Shown: positions 5,518 to 6,040 of the stretch, piece after piece | Layout of the letters: every line of letters begins with the position of its first letter | Numbering within the stretch: position 1 is the first letter of the stretch | Assembly: GCA_003151295.1 (NCBI GenBank) | Contig: PLXD01000517.1 | Span: forward strand, 1-6,040 | DNA length: 6,040 nt | From: Chitinophagaceae bacterium | GTDB lineage: Bacteria > Bacteroidota > Bacteroidia > Chitinophagales > Chitinophagaceae | Reading direction: 5' to 3' | Notes under the pieces: model-generated | Told to the model about the DNA's origin: nothing | The model's input: the letters and a program-made list of their open reading frames with translations, nothing else | Database searches by the model: none | Position numbers and translations under genes: made by a program

Positions 5518-6040
5518 TTATTTCAGCAAACTTTCTGGAAGCGCATCCAGCGGACGTATCCGGATCTGTTTGTAAAAGACTTCCGCGCCTTCGGATTGGA
5601 TCTGCAGTTTGCCTTTGACGAGGGGGAGCGTGGTTCCGTTTTCCGCCTGGCTGGAATGATACAGGACCATCACTACCCGCCCATTGACCACATGTATGCT
5701 GGTGTCTCCATGACAATAGAGGTCGAGGGTATTCCAATCGCCCGTCGGGTGCTCGGCATCGCCCCGCTTCCTGCAATACCTGCCTACCGGGCTGGTCGCA
5801 CTGAAAGTCAATCGATGGCCCGCGGGATCGTAGAAGTATACGCCATCGGCTCCTTTTGTAACGGGAACATCTTACATCCCACCCGCTACACCCCAGTAAT
5901 CCCCCACATTCCCTTCTTCCACCTGGAACTCCTGTGAGCGCATCCAGGCGCCATAGTCCGCTCCATAAGGGCCGACGGAGTGATAGAGGAGGCCGCTGTC
6001 CCGTTTCTTACCCTTCTTTTGGCCCCATAACGGGGTTCCC
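5518..6040 (-). pseudogene. DUF1080 (3-keto-disaccharide hydrolase) domain protein, interrupted by an in-frame stop and cut by the window edge
   Basis: Read on the minus strand, the frame enters at 6039 and ends at the TAA 5520-5518. It shows the DUF1080 hallmarks: GTPLWGQKKGKKRDSGLLYH, then GPYGADYGAWMRSQEFQV, EGNVGDYWGVAGG, PTGDWNTLDLYCHGDTSIHV, VNGRVVMVLYHSSQ, and QIQSEGAEVFYKQIRIRPL near the C-terminus. The domain is a concanavalin-like jelly roll, usually secreted or lipid-anchored, associated with cleaving 3-keto-glycosides; the N-terminal signal region lies outside. Between GGM and DVPVTKGADG a TAA occupies 5874-5872, where homologues have an ordinary residue. The frame is otherwise unbroken and conserved on both sides, so this is a single substitution or base error, not a wrong frame. 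If real, the product ends before the second half of the domain and the gene is a pseudogene. The only downstream start is a TTG at 5811, which would leave less than half a domain. Confidence 0.85.

Noticed and set aside
5236..5937. Plus-strand open frame of 233 codons across the dinB end and DUF1080
   Set aside because: It overlaps the dinB tail in a third frame and is antisense to conserved DUF1080 sequence; its translation has no protein-family character.

Overview
The window reads as a chromosomal segment of a Bacteroidota bacterium, probably a Cytophagales- or Chitinophagaceae-type lineage with moderate GC. The reasons are a DinB polymerase with a QLELF tail, a DUF1080 (3-keto-disaccharide hydrolase) gene, short spacers, no convincing Shine-Dalgarno sequences, and one TAnnTTTG-type promoter match. 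This placement is inference from gene content and signals, not from a marker gene. No mobile element, RNA gene or CRISPR array is visible.

Layout. At the left edge, on the minus strand, is the N-terminal part of a luciferase-like flavin-dependent oxidoreductase. It is divergent from a complete zinc-free quinone oxidoreductase/alcohol dehydrogenase-like gene on the plus strand. The roughly 125-bp divergent spacer holds five copies of GATAAA/TTTATC, two of them forming a dyad, which makes it a candidate shared operator region. Only 19 bp after the oxidoreductase comes a secreted protein with a C-terminal YdcF/DUF218 domain. It may have its own leaderless-type promoter. It converges on an unrecognised 268-residue minus-strand protein.

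After a 287-bp divergent spacer lies a plus-strand pair: a small, very acidic protein of unknown function followed 27 bp later by dinB (DNA polymerase IV). The dinB reading frame is broken by an apparent one-base deletion near position 5266. The remainder of the little-finger domain continues in another frame, then a tail of 15-bp repeats, ending in an intact beta-clamp-binding motif QLELF. Converging on it from the right edge is a DUF1080-domain gene, cut by the window edge and interrupted by an in-frame TAA at 5872-5874.

Functionally the window is a mix of redox enzymes, an envelope-type protein, translesion synthesis and a glycan-related secreted protein, with no evident single pathway. 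The most notable features are the two reading-frame lesions about 600 bp apart in otherwise well-conserved genes, the repeat-built DinB tail, and the motif cluster between the two divergent redox genes. I did not find convincing evidence of a new multi-gene system.
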